Source: Shinisaurus crocodilurus
Taxonomy: Eukaryota; Chordata; Lepidosauria; Squamata; Shinisauridae
Direction: 5' to 3'
Assembly (NCBI GenBank): GCA_021292165.1
Contig: CM037880.1
Coordinates: 141,238,564 to 141,302,563 of the forward strand
DNA: 64,000 bases
The notes below the pieces were generated by a model. The model saw only the letters and a program-made list of their open reading frames with translations, searched no databases and was not told where the DNA came from. Below, piece by piece: positions 30,781-40,969 of this stretch (position 1 is the stretch's first letter; each line of letters opens with the position of its first letter). A program made the position numbers and the translations under genes.

Positions 30781-30997
30781 CTGGGTTTGCATGACACGAC
30801 AACCCACTGTGGGTGACAAACCACAGTGGGTTGTCGTGTTGTGTGAACCCGGACCGATTCTCGCAGGATGGCTTGTTTGAGGGCAACAAGCCACCCTGAC
30901 AACTCATGGGTTGTTGTAAGGGTTGTTCTACCCACAATGGGTTGTCATGTTGTCCGAACCCAGGCGACCAACCCCACTGTGGGTACCAGAAATTGGC

Positions 30998-31065
30998 TCT
31001 TGCCAAGCTCAGCTGGGCCACCGCCAATGCCTCTTGCCAAGCTCAGCTGGGCCACCGCCAATGCC
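30998..31065. repeat. 2 x 34-bp perfect tandem duplication
   Basis: Unit TCTTGCCAAGCTCAGCTGGG... repeated immediately, inside the foldback element. Confidence 0.9.
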
Positions 31066-31627
31066 AGCCACCCCAGAAGTGCCCAAGCGGCACTTCGGGG
31101 CGACTTGCACTGGCTGGGTGTCTCCTGCTGCGATTGTGAGCAGTCTTCGGCTCACCACAGCTTCCCCCCCCTTTACCTCCCCTCCCCGAGATTGTGATCT
31201 CCGGCTGTCAAGCCAGCTTTCATGATCACCCCTTTTTTGTGAGCACAGATCACTCGTGCCTTTGGTTTGGCTTGATAGCTCGCCTTTTGACAGCTGCCAA
31301 ACCAAACCAAAGAGGAGAAAAGGCTATTGGGAGCCCGTCTGGGTCAATGTCCAGGGTTGATACTTGCTGCACTTTGCCAGCAGGTACCTCCATGGACATT
31401 GCTCAGGCAAGGTTGCCCATTTTCAGACCTCCATAAGTACGCAGGTGCGCACTTGCGAAAGATTGGATTTTTTGTTGTTGTTGCAAAAAAAGTATGAAAA
31501 TATTTGCGCACATTAGGGGGTGCAAAAATGGTTTGCAACCATGGACAGCCCCTTCAAAGTACTGCTTGGGCACTTTGAAGGGGCTGCCAGTGGCTGCCAA
31601 AATGGGGATCACAAAAGCCGGTTGTCA

Positions 31628-31925
31628 GAGAAAAGACAACATCTACATTTATTGTTGACTGGAAACCTCTAATAGACTTTTTTTTCAGAGATCAGAAAAA
31701 AATGATTTGTTTATCTGTGGGTTTGATGAATAAGAAGTTATGGACAATAGAAAAAAGTGATTTCTCTTTGTACTTATGGAGTAAGAGAAGGTAATGGTAC
31801 TTATATTTGTTGTAGAGAAAATCGGAAGTCCATTTTAGTTTGTAGTTTTTGTTAATTGTTGTATTGTTTTTGTAGTGTTTATTTTGTTTTGTTTTTTATT
31901 TTTAAATAAAAGAAAATGTTTATAG
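31628..31925 (+). mobile_element. 5'-truncated L1 3' end with 16-bp target duplication
   Basis: CAAAAGCCGGTTGTCA (31612-31627) and CAAAAGCTGGTTGTCA (31926-31941) flank the insert. It begins with the last about 35 codons of L1 ORF2 (REKTTSTF...WKPLIDFF...NDLFICGF, stop), closely like the end of the ORF2 at 56.4 kb. A 3' UTR ends in AAATAAAAGAAAATG. Confidence 0.85.
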
Positions 31926-32409
31926 CAAAAGCTGGTTGTCAAGCTGGAGATCGCAATCGCTGAAAAAAAAGGGGGGGAGGGGAAAAAAGCTGCAGCAAGC
32001 CGAAAATGGCTCGCAATCACAGCAGGGAGGGGGAGACAACTGCCACAAGGTCCCCTGGGATACCCATGGGAGGACTGAGGGAGGAGGGGGAGGAAGGGGG
32101 CAAATAACCCTTGGTGAGCCCGATTTTCTGTCAGGTGCACCGTGGGTTGTTCGCACAACAATCAACACAGCGTGGCTTATTGCCCGGGTGGGTTTTTGTG
32201 TCATGTGAACAGTCAGGCCTTATAAAGTGCCTGAGGCTTCCCCAGCTTTGCCAATGTCTTCCTTTCCTAGGCTTGAGGCCACTTTCAGCCCTGGGACCTC
32301 TTTAAAATGCCAGATAACATAAGGCCTAGGCACCTCTATTTTTATAATGAACCACGACAGATGCTTACCAAATATCCTCTATATTTAATGGTTGTGTCTT
32401 AGGTTAGAA

Positions 32410-32685
32410 CAGGGGTGGGCCACATACAGGTCCCCTGCCCCTGAATCTGCTGTGGTGGTGGCAAAAAAGGGGGTGATTTAGCAAAGAAACAAGGTGTGTG
32501 TGGGGTGCTCTCGGAAGCCTCCCAAGACCACGATTCTGTTTGCAAGCAAGGAGCACACTCCCTGCACACTTTGTTTCCTTGCAAAATTGCTGCATTTTTT
32601 GTTGTGGCAGTGGCAGTGAGGAGTGGGGATGGTCCCTGGTGGGGGACAATGTGACCCTCTGCCCCACAGAATTCGCCCACCCCTT
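32410..32685. mobile_element. hAT-like element with CAGGGGTGGGC end
   Basis: CAGGGGTGGGCCACATAC start and GCCCACCCCTT end are inverted. GGTTAGAA and GGCTAGAA flank it (8 bp, one change). Same terminal family as 15791-15901. Confidence 0.65.
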
Positions 32686-32819
32686 GGCTAGAAGACCATC
32701 CTTAACAGATCCCTTTAATGTTTCTAAGATCACAGCTCCAGAGCTGGGTAGGAGGGAATGATACGAAAGTTAAGCAAAGCCTGCTCCATTTCTGGAGCTC
32801 GATCCTGTTGTGCATGCTT

Positions 32820-33100
32820 GCTCAAAAGTCTCAATGAAGTTCAATGAGACTTACTTCCAGGTAAGCTTGCGTAAGAACACCACCTTCCATCCCAATCCTA
32901 TGCGTATTTACTCAGAATCAAAGGGTTACAGCCAACGTTAGTCCTATGTATGAAGTGAATTAAACCTGTTGGTCATGACTAACACAAGTCTATATCATTT
33001 CAATGGGTCTGCTATACTTAGGACTAACATTGGATACCACCCAATGCCCATGAATTCAGTTCGATGGGGCTTACTCCCAAGTAACACAGGCATGCAGCCT
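32820..33100. repeat. GGGAGTAAGCC-family foldback fragments
   Basis: Two abutting segments with CAATCCTATGCGTATTTACTC and GATGGGGCTTACTCCCAAG motifs, and an inner CAACGTTAGTCCTATG / AGGACTAACATTGG inverted pair. They end close to the CpG island. Confidence 0.5.
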
Positions 33101-33199
33101 CCAAAGAACCTTTTATTTCTTTAGGATCCACAAGAGAAAAAAACAAATAAAGAGGGCGGGGTAGCGGGACTGCGGGAGGATCCCTTTTGCTTCAACCCG

Positions 33200-34214
33200 G
33201 CTCAAACCAGTAGAGGGCCCCCTGATCCCTCTCATCGCTCTCTTTGCCGCTAGATTCTGTGATTCGCGGGAAGGAAGGAGGGACAGAGGGGATCGCCGCA
33301 AATGTCCTTAATATATATTCCTCCTCCCTGCCTGGCTGTGCGCATGGAATCTGTGCGCAAACGTAGGACTGGCAGGAAACGCGGCTGAGTGAAAGAAATC
33401 CTCCCGGTTGCTGCCTAGTCAGCTCTCTCCGTCTAACAACAGGCACATCGGCGGGCGAACGGGAGAGCCTCTCGGCGGTGGCCACTCGCTCTCGCGAGGT
33501 GAAGAGGCCGCCGCTGGACTGGAGCCGGTGTGTGTGTGTGTGCGCGCGCGCGTGTATATGAAACGAAGCCCTCGCCCGGGTTGGGCTCTGTGGGAGTCAG
33601 GAATGCCGCCGCCGCCGCCTCCTCCTCCTCCTCCCCCCCCCACGCCTTCCGCTTCCACCTCGGGCCGGGAGGAGGCTGCGTGAGGCAGAAGGGGAAAGCG
33701 GGAAGGAAGGAAGGGCAGCCAGCCAGCCAGCAGGAAGAAGGGGAAAGAAAAGCGAACCTGAGGAGCGCAGACGCAACAGCAGCAGGGAAGGGGATTAGTG
33801 CCGCGGGAAGGCAGCCTGTGCTGCGGTCTTTTCCCCAGGAAGACTATTCCGCCTGTGGAAATAACCCCCCCGGGCTCCTCTCTGCGGCTGTAATGAAGAG
33901 GCGTCATGTAGCAATAATCTCGTAACTACCCCTTCGCTTCCTCGTCTTTTTAATCCCTCCTTCCCTTCTGCTGCTGCTGCTGCTTCTCCTCCTAAGGGCA
34001 AGCAAGGGGCGCCAGAAGCTTTCCCCCCTCCTTCCCTTCCTCGCCTATTTTTTTTTTTAAATTTCATTTTTATAAATAGCGTTTTGGAATTAATTTTATT
34101 TGCGTGTGTGGCGAGGAAAGTAGAAGGGGGGGCGGGACGGAGACGCGAGTAGTTGTCACCAGCAACCAACGCACACACCTCACGCCCAAAAAAGAAAAGA
34201 AGAGTGGGGCAACA
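33200..34214 (+). promoter_or_regulatory. CARMIL1: CpG-island promoter and 5' UTR of CARMIL1
   Basis: About 1 kb of GC-rich, CpG-dense DNA, unlike the surrounding AT-rich sequence, ends exactly at the first coding ATG. It contains CCGCCGCCGCC and CTCCTC arrays (33604-33640), a (TG)n(CG)n alternating run (33528-33556), many GC boxes and no obvious TATA box. That is usual for a broadly expressed vertebrate promoter. The transcription start cannot be fixed from sequence. Long open frames within it are due to composition. Confidence 0.75.
33528..33556. repeat. (TG)n(CG)n alternating purine-pyrimidine run
   Basis: GTGTGTGTGTG followed by CGCGCGCGCGTG; such runs can adopt Z-DNA. Confidence 0.85.
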
Positions 34215-34254
34215 ATGACTGAAGAGAGCTCAGACGTTCCCAAAGAGTTGCTAG
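34215..34254 (+). CDS. CARMIL1: CARMIL1 coding exon 1 (first 13 codons plus one base)
   Basis: ATG in a GGCAACAATGA context begins MTEESSDVPKELL, almost identical to the start of vertebrate CARMIL1 (LRRC16A) as I recall it. The exon ends CTAG|GTAAGC, a consensus splice donor at 34255, leaving a split codon (phase 1) that becomes Glu when joined to the exon at 39480. CARMIL1 is a large cytoplasmic, membrane-associated protein that binds capping protein and regulates actin assembly at the leading edge. This exon opens its N-terminal PH-like domain. Confidence 0.9.
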
Positions 34255-35069
34255 GTAAGCATGTGCATTTCTTCTTCCTCTCTTCGCCCCCCCCTTCTCC
34301 TGGGTTAATAACGAGCGTTTAAGTGTGTGTGGGGGTATATGGGGAGGAGGGGTCGTTTCCTCTCAGATATTCAGGTAAGGGCTGAAGTCTGTCTCTGCTC
34401 CCCCCGCATTCAAGTCGTTCTGTTGTCCTTGCATTAAATGCTCCATGGGGCGGGGGGAGTCGGCTAGAAAGGTAGTACGAGCCGAGGGTAGGTGTCGGTG
34501 GTCTGTGAGCTCTCATTTTTTCTTCTTTTAGTACTGCTGTTGCTGGAGGAGATTTGCTTACGGGTGTAAGGGAGGTGGGGCGGGGGGCGGAAAGATTGCA
34601 CAGCCTTTCGAAGCCTTGGAAATAGGCAAACGGAGCGGAACGTTCCGCATCTGTAAACCAACTAAGTGAAAGCAGTATTAACTCCTTGAGGCAGGGCTGA
34701 TTAAGGCTGCCTGTTCCGTAAAGCCAACGTTTCCTCTTCTCCCTTGCCCTGCTGGCGATCAGCCTAACTGGCAGCTCAGGAGCCAGGGGCGGTGTTAGGG
34801 CTGGAGCCCCGAATCTCTGGGAGGCCATCTGCCCCGCCACCCTACTGCTCATGGGCACTTGCTGAAATACAGGGACCCTGGTGATCTCTGTTGCATCTGA
34901 TCCCCTTGGATTAGCTGGCTTTTTATCCACATGTGCTCCACCTCCTGCTGCCCCCCCCCTGAATCTTTCTGCCTGAGGTTTTTTTCTGAAATCAAATGCC
35001 CTCCTCTCCCTTATCCATACATCCTTGTTTTTACAAATAGGGCTGTACTTAGGAGACAGGGTCCTTTAA

Positions 35070-35090
35070 ACACACACACACACACACACA
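35070..35090. repeat. (AC)10 microsatellite
   Basis: Uninterrupted CA/AC run in intron 1. Confidence 0.95.
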
Positions 35091-35104
35091 GACTTTTTTT
35101 AGAG

Positions 35105-35270
35105 CATATGTAAATTAACATATGCAAATCTGTGTTTGTTTTTTGTCCTGTGGGCCTGACCCCAGATCTTTTTGGTACCTAGCACTCAGGCCTCCTGGGT
35201 CTTCCCATCTGGCCCCAGCAGAATCTCCATTCCTAGTGGTCGCCCCCCCCCCCCCCGGGTAAATTTATCT
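35105..35270. repeat. 'CATATGCAAAT' repeat family, copy 3
   Basis: GTAAATTAACATATGCAAATCTGTG followed by TTTTTTGTCC, matching the copies at 11.83 and 13.6 kb. A poly(C) run lies at 35245-35256. Confidence 0.5.
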
Positions 35271-35422
35271 TAGCTCTCTGCTGCAAAAATAAAAGCCCAC
35301 ACATACGTTAGCCCACCTGTACTTATCTCAGGTAAAAAAATGAAAAAAGATGTAGCTGCTAGATACAGATTTGAAGTAATGTCTGATTTGGCCCTTAGAC
35401 ACAGGCAAAGAGCTCCTTAACC

Positions 35423-35501
35423 CAGGGGTAGGCAACATGGTGCCCGTAGGCACCAATGCACCCCGGATACCTTTCTTGGCACCTGTCAAGCTGCCCTACT
35501 C

Positions 35502-35537
<36 letters not shown>

Positions 35538-35784
35538 ATCATTGCATCTTCCTAATGGTAACTGGGATTGCTGTTGAATATGTTTCTGTTGGTGTTGAAA
35601 ATTGTGGCTTTAAAGGAATTGTTTAGTGTGTTGGGGTCAGACTCAACCTCTGCCATGTACTCAATCTTTTGGGCAGATTACTTGTCCTTTGTCATGCTCC
35701 CATCACAGCCATTTTGTGGTGGTGCCCAGGACAGTTCTCAAATTGCCAAATGTGCCCACAGCCCAGAAAGGTTGCCTAACCCTC
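35423..35784. mobile_element. hAT-like element, 362 bp, exact 8-bp duplication
   Basis: CCTTAACC at 35415-35422 and 35785-35792. Ends CAGGGGTAGGCAAC and GTTGCCTAACCCTC are inverted. It contains an (AC)n run (35504-35530). The right subterminal region is shared with 25151-25948. Confidence 0.88.
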
Positions 35785-35849
35785 CCTTAACCATTAATTC
35801 TCCAGCTTTTTCTCCTTATGCACATCTCTTTCTTGCGCAAGCCAAGGCA

Positions 35850-36000
35850 GAGGCTAGTCTTCCCATAACCTCTCATGCCTTCCAGATGGTTTGGACTACA
35901 ACTTGCAGCATTCTTGACCATTGGCCATGGTGCTTTGGGCTGATCAGTGGTGTTGTCCAAAACATCTGCAGGACACTAGGTTGGGGAAGGCTGATGAAGG
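35850..36000. mobile_element. foldback MITE fragment (TACAACT...GTTG family)
   Basis: GGTTTGGACTACAACTTGCAG faces TGTTGTCCAAAACATCTGC, with outer GGCTAGTCTTCCC / GGGGAAGGCT arms, like 14646-14775. Confidence 0.55.
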
Positions 36001-36204
36001 CAAGGTGCATAACTTTGCCAAAGCGTTTGTTGCTATTCAACTATAGTTTGTTGCTATATATATCCCTTTGCCTGTGCCTTGATTTGCATGGGGTAGTTGG
36101 TGAGCGGAGCTGTTGTTTCTGGCCCTTCAGCTAAATATGCCCTCTGCTTTTTTGTTTTTTAAAGAAAGAACTATCTATTAGGGTAAGTAGGTTTTTGGGG
36201 GCAT

Positions 36205-36300
36205 GTATATTTATTTATTTTAGGCATTTATATGCTGCCCGATAACCAAGTTCTGAGGGCGGCTTACAACAAGATTTATTTATTTAAATATAGGGTTTGA
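36205..36300 (-). mobile_element. LINE/SINE 3' tail fragment
   Basis: TATTTATTTATTTTAGGC then ATATGCTGCCCGATAACC and GGGCGGCTTACAAC, a reverse-oriented retroposon tail. Confidence 0.55.
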
Positions 36301-36309
36301 CATTGGTAA

Positions 36310-38120
36310 GGCTCATTGGGGAATATATCAATATTTCCCTTGCCTGGTCCACCACAAACACACAATGCAACTTCATGGGGTTCTCATTTTACAGGGAGGA
36401 GGCCAGGGTTGATAGCCTGATACTTCGCATGTTTACTTGTAAGTCCCATTGAGTTCAGTGGAGCTTACTCCCAAGTAAATGTATTTAGGATTGTAGCTTA
36501 GACGTAGTGACTAGCCCAGAAAAGATGCAGCGCTTCTTGTCCTTCTAACCTTTATTCGATGTAGAACAGTGTATACATGGTGTAAATAATAAATAAATAA
36601 ATGCAGCACATCATTTTGTCTTAACTATCCATGATTCACTACTCTCCTTCCTCTCCAACCTCCCTACTGCTCATGCAAATACATATATGATGGTTGCTCC
36701 TTGAAATAGCTGGGCATAGGTGGAATCTTGGTTAGATTTATCTGCAGACGTTACATGTTTATTTTCTTATTTCTTACAAATTCAATCAAGTATTTAAAAA
36801 AATTATGCTGGTAAAATAGCATGGAAAGGACAGGAAGACACTGTTGTACACATCCTGATTTGCAACAGTAGACAAGTTCCACTGATTGCACTCTGGTGCC
36901 CTGAATTTTAGCAGCAATATTTGGGACAGGCTTATCTAACTCCTAACTGCGTATCAGATTGCAACCCATTACTTTTTTCCATAGCACTCAATGGAATCCA
37001 TTAAGAATCCTCATCTGTACAGCTCTGACCTGGATTTTGTTTCTTATAGTAGAATGTGACCCAGAAATGGAATCCATAAATTGGTTTTTAATTATATATT
37101 TAATCTGTCTTATCACCTCCTTTGATAGCATGTTAAAGTTACTGAAAGCTGATGTAGCTGAGGTGGAAAAAATGTGAACAACTTCTCACAAGTGTTGGGA
37201 TGTGATGACCATAACAATGAATAGATGATGGTATAACTGTGAACCCTGCAGACTGTAACAATGACATGAAAAGTCTGGTAGTGCATAGGTAGATAACCTT
37301 GCTATGTATTTAATGAATCTGAAGCTATGGATGGGGAAAATAATTCTTGTGCACAGAACCTTCTCAAAGTGTGTGTGGGAATTTGGTTGGAATAATGTCG
37401 GATGCCAGAAGAGAAGGCTGCTTTGGTTATTTTATGTACCGTATATAATTGTGGGGAAAGCCCATTAAAAAAAAATCATTGCTGGAGGGATGGGGAAGAG
37501 TTGGGTGTAGAAGCAATACATTTTGAATCATGGGGCATATTTGATTTCAGCTCTTCTTGGTAACTTCTAGATGGATAAAATGTCTCGGAGACAAATGGAT
37601 TTTAAATAGAAATTAATACAGAATGAGGAATTAGTGCATTGCTTATCCAGAAAAACAAAGCTGATTTTTTTTCCATTGCAAATATAAATAAGCTGTTCTA
37701 ATGATTAATATAATACCACTTACCTTAACATCTGTCAGCATTCAGAATTAAAGCTCGATCATACATGGTTGTGTGCTCTGAGGGTCCTCCTGTGTCTTCA
37801 GGATGGAGCAAAATGTCCTCCAGTTTCACTTTGTACAGGCATCTTGGTCTTCTGGGTGGATCAGCTTGCAGAAGTGATACCTTGCCTTCCTACATTGTAG
37901 GTTAATATGTTACAAGATACATGATGCCAAGATGAATTAATTAAGTTGCTTTAGGATGGTCATTGCACCTAATGCTATTTTAGCTTTTTGGCATTATGTG
38001 AGCCACAACATGTTTTACCTGAGCATTTTAACATGTTAAGTAACATTTATTAAAACAACTGTTCAAATCCATATGCCCTGTTGACCTTCTGCATCATATT
38101 ATTGTGTTTAAATTGATATG
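36310..38120. other. intron 1 DNA; no gene seen
   Basis: Apparently unique AT-rich sequence. A GGGAGTAAGCC-family motif lies at 36425-36500. Confidence 0.45.
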
Positions 38121-38122
38121 GC

Positions 38123-38543
38123 CAGTCCTAGACCAAACAATGCCCCAAGTGAGGACTGTCTTTAGTGGCCCCCTACACATGTTCAACTTTTGGAGATGTT
38201 GTTTTTTAAATTGCATTTGTACTTCATTTCATGATTTTTATGCATGATTTGCACATGATTTGCCCTTTTCATAGAAGATGACAGCTGTGCACATACGGAT
38301 CTGACTGCAAACACTTGCGTGCAGGTGGTTTAAATGGACACATATTGTAAATTTCCCCTGAAACCGGATGGGTGGGAGGGGGAAACATTAATGCAATGCT
38401 AGCCACATAGGCCAATGGTGTCACCTTACAAGTGAAGATGAAGTGTTTGTAGTATTTGTTTCAGGTGTTGAGTAGATAGCCTTTGACATATGCTCCACAA
38501 GCCTGGCAACCCAGGCAGTCGCCTACTCTGAAATCTAGCCCTG
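38123..38543. mobile_element. possible hAT-like element with CAGTCCTAGAC / CTAGCCCTG ends
   Basis: The termini resemble those of the GC-rich element at 18983-19531 (CAGGGCCGG family: CAGTCCTAGACCAAACAATG versus CAGGGCTAGATTTCAGAG read from the right). No convincing target duplication was found. Confidence 0.4.
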
Positions 38544-39479
38544 GCTGTCTTGTCCTTCCCTTTGCTCCTTGCAGAGAGAGATAATATTGTATGAAAGTTC
38601 TTTGAGTTCTTTAACCTGTGTGACAAATTGTACTTGAGGTGAGTCAAGACTAGGCAGTAAAATGTAGCAGCAGTTGTGCTAGTAATAGTCCTGTGGGGGG
38701 CATATCACTATGGCAGCTTTCCATGCTCTTGGCTTGGTAATGCAGTGTTAAATTGAAGTGTTTCTCAGACTACTACAAGGTCATTCTCAGACTACTACAG
38801 GAACATTCAACAAGAGGATTCCCATGTTCATGCTTCAACTTTGAGTACAGCAGTGTAGTCTGCTTGCAATCTGTACAATGTTTCTTGTGAAATTCAAAGG
38901 CTGATGATGCATCCTGTATCATCCATGTATGATTCTTTTCAAAGAACTGTTTGCTGGTCTGAGAGCCATTCTATATCTGTCAGATAAGAACACCTGGAAC
39001 TGTTTGGGTTTTACAATTTAGGGAGTGACCCAGCTTACATGTAGAACAGCGGTGATCTTTTACTAGAGTTATTTCACTTCTGAAATGTGAGAGCCTGCTG
39101 TGTAACATGAGTGAGTGAATGAGATCTAGCCTTTGAGTGCTTCAATATCAATCAGACTTTTTGAGTTCACAGATGTGCTTCTGTTGTGAGAGGAGAAAGT
39201 AACCCAGTTCTTTCCTCTTCAAACTTTACTTTATTACCGGTAATCTGTTTAATAAACTCATGAACACAAAGAAGGTTGTTTATTATATTTTAAAAATAAA
39301 GGTCACATGGGTATATATGACTTTGGACTGTTTTATAAGAAAATTGGAAAGATTTATTTTTGAAAAAAATGTCAGTTTTGGGTGCAAGAGCATTCCCTTG
39401 GCAGTATAATAGTAGCATAGCTTCATATTTTCCTTGCTTCTTGACAATGAAAGCAATTTTATATTCTCTGCTATTTCAG

Positions 39480-39577
39480 AAAGTGTCAAGGATGTGATTG
39501 GGAGGAAGATAAAAATTTCAGTGAAAAAGAAAGTTAAGCTTGAAGTCAAGAGTGACAAAGTGGATAACAAAATATTG
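39480..39577 (+). CDS. CARMIL1: CARMIL1 coding exon 2
   Basis: Acceptor TATTTCAG at 39472-39479, donor TTG|GTAAGT at 39578. The 98 bases complete the split Glu codon and add 32 codons, beginning [17 protein letters not shown] and ending NKIL in phase 0. Joined to exon 1, this gives the highly basic first strands of the CARMIL1 PH-like domain, which is known to bind membrane phosphoinositides. The match to the remembered human sequence is about 40 of 46 residues. CARMIL2 and CARMIL3 are less similar here, so CARMIL1 is preferred. Confidence 0.92.
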
Positions 39578-40253
39578 GTAAGTACATTCAATTTGCGTGA
39601 TGAAAATCTTAATTTTGGAAAAAAAAAATTTTTTGCCTGTAAGTGATGGTCCTTTAGTTTAAATTAGGGGGTTAAGGCCAACAACCATTTTTGCTAGATT
39701 CATGCTCCTCTGCTATATATTTTTTTGGGGGGGGGCATTGTTACAGGCCAAAATAGCTAGCAAAGCGCTTGATAATGATCTGCTCCATATATTTCAAAGG
39801 GGTTTTTAGGGTGGTGAACCATCTCCACCATCCTCTCCTACAGTTTATCCATATTAGATATACGGAACAAACAGTGGGTTTCTGCTTAAGAAGTGTTGCA
39901 TGCCCACCCCACCCCCATGAATGGGAACATTTATCTCTCATTATTCATTTAAGATATTTGTTGAGGAGCAGTGGTAACTATAAATAGTTTACCACTTTCT
40001 GAGATTAGCTTCTTAAAGAATTTGAAATATCTTCTGTGTAATGTCTGTACAAAGATTCTCCCCCCCCCCTTTTAAATTCATGGCCCTAGGGTTTACAATT
40101 TGCATTTTCCCTGCTGCTGGTTGGGAATGTGCTTGTTAGTTGATGGGGCCTATTTATTTTAAAATTGTTTACATATTTGACTGACAGATTAATTCAAGTT
40201 GTAGAATGTGACTGACTTTTGACTTGCAAAACATTATTTATCAATGGCAGATA

Positions 40254-40543
40254 CAGTGAAACCTTGGATTGCAAGTAACTTGGTCTGCAAGTTATTTGCT
40301 TGCAAGTAAGACAAGCAAATTTTTAAAATAAACTTTAACTTGTATTGCAAGACGTCACTTGTTTATCAAGTACTGTAGTACGGTCAAGAAAAATGAAGAC
40401 TTAACACTATAATTCTTTATTGCAGCTTAAATTAAAAATATGTGTACAAATTTCTTATGGGGAATTTCGCTTTGATATACAAGTGCTTTGGATTACAAGC
40501 ACGTTTCCGGAATGAATTATGCTTGCAATCTAAGGTATTGCTG
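40254..40543. mobile_element. Tigger/pogo-like MITE with TA target duplication
   Basis: TA|CAGTGAAACCTTGGATTGC and GCAATCTAAGGTATTGCTG|TA are inverted, 290 bp apart. Inner TTGCAAGT segments repeat in both orientations. This terminal sequence type is known from Tigger-derived MITEs. Confidence 0.8.
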
Positions 40544-40591
40544 TATGTTTGATCCATTGTAATTCTCTTGAGAATTTATGGAACATTATCT

Positions 40592-40969
40592 TGGCTGGTT
40601 TGCATGATCGCTGCAGCAGCCCACCGTGGCTTATTTAAGTCAAGGTGGATTGTGGTACTTGCTGGTGGCCGGTGTGAAAATTCAAGCTGCGACAGGCGGT
40701 CACCTCAGCTTATTGTGACATCTGAGTCCAGCACAGGGTAGGCTGTTGCTGTGGTTAATAAACCACCCACAACCTAAAACCAGCCCATGGCTTGTGGGTG
40801 GTTTGTTAACCATGGCAACAACCCACCCTCGCCGGGTTTGGACATCATAATCAGCTGCGGCAACCACCTGCCATGGCATTAATATTCACAATGGCTGCCA
40901 GCACGCACACAGAGCCCATCATGACTTAAATAAGCCATGGTGGGCTGTGGTGATCGTGCGAAGCAGGCC
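40592..40969. mobile_element. palindrome-rich foldback element, copy 3
   Basis: GGCTGGTTTGCATGATCG and CGATCGTGCGAAGCAGGCC ends with arms GCCCACCGTGGCTTATTTAA / TTAAATAAGCCATGGTGGGC, and the same GTTAACCATGGCAACAACCC centre as copy 1. Collinear with 28062-28426 over its whole length. Confidence 0.75.

Larger units (their letters stand above)
30781..32215. mobile_element. long palindrome-rich foldback element, copy 2, hosting an L1 fragment
   Basis: Starts CTGGGTTTGCATGACACGAC and ends GTGTCATGTGAACAGTCAG. Left palindromes ACAACCCACTGTGGGT / ACCACAGTGGGTTGT, and distant inverted segments (GCGATTGTGAGCAG...AGCTTCCCCCC on the left; GGGGGGAGGGG...CTCGCAATCACAGCAG on the right), show the long-arm fold. 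The ends resemble copies 1 and 3. Non-coding; the open frames inside come from the palindromes. Confidence 0.6.
34255..39479 (+). other. CARMIL1: CARMIL1 intron 1 (about 5.2 kb)
   Basis: Bounded by GTAAGC at the donor and TTTCAG at the acceptor (39474-39479). It holds GC-rich DNA to about 34.9 kb, two (AC)n runs, a hAT element, a foldback element, a LINE tail and otherwise apparently unique AT-rich sequence. Confidence 0.88.

Noticed and set aside
31134..31330. protein-coding frames of 80-109 codons on both strands
   Set aside because: They arise from the long inverted repeats of a foldback element, which open frames on both strands at once.
33408..33907. open frames of 91-162 codons in the CpG island
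   Set aside because: GC-rich simple repeats (poly-Pro/Gly) without similarity; they sit in the promoter and 5' UTR of CARMIL1.
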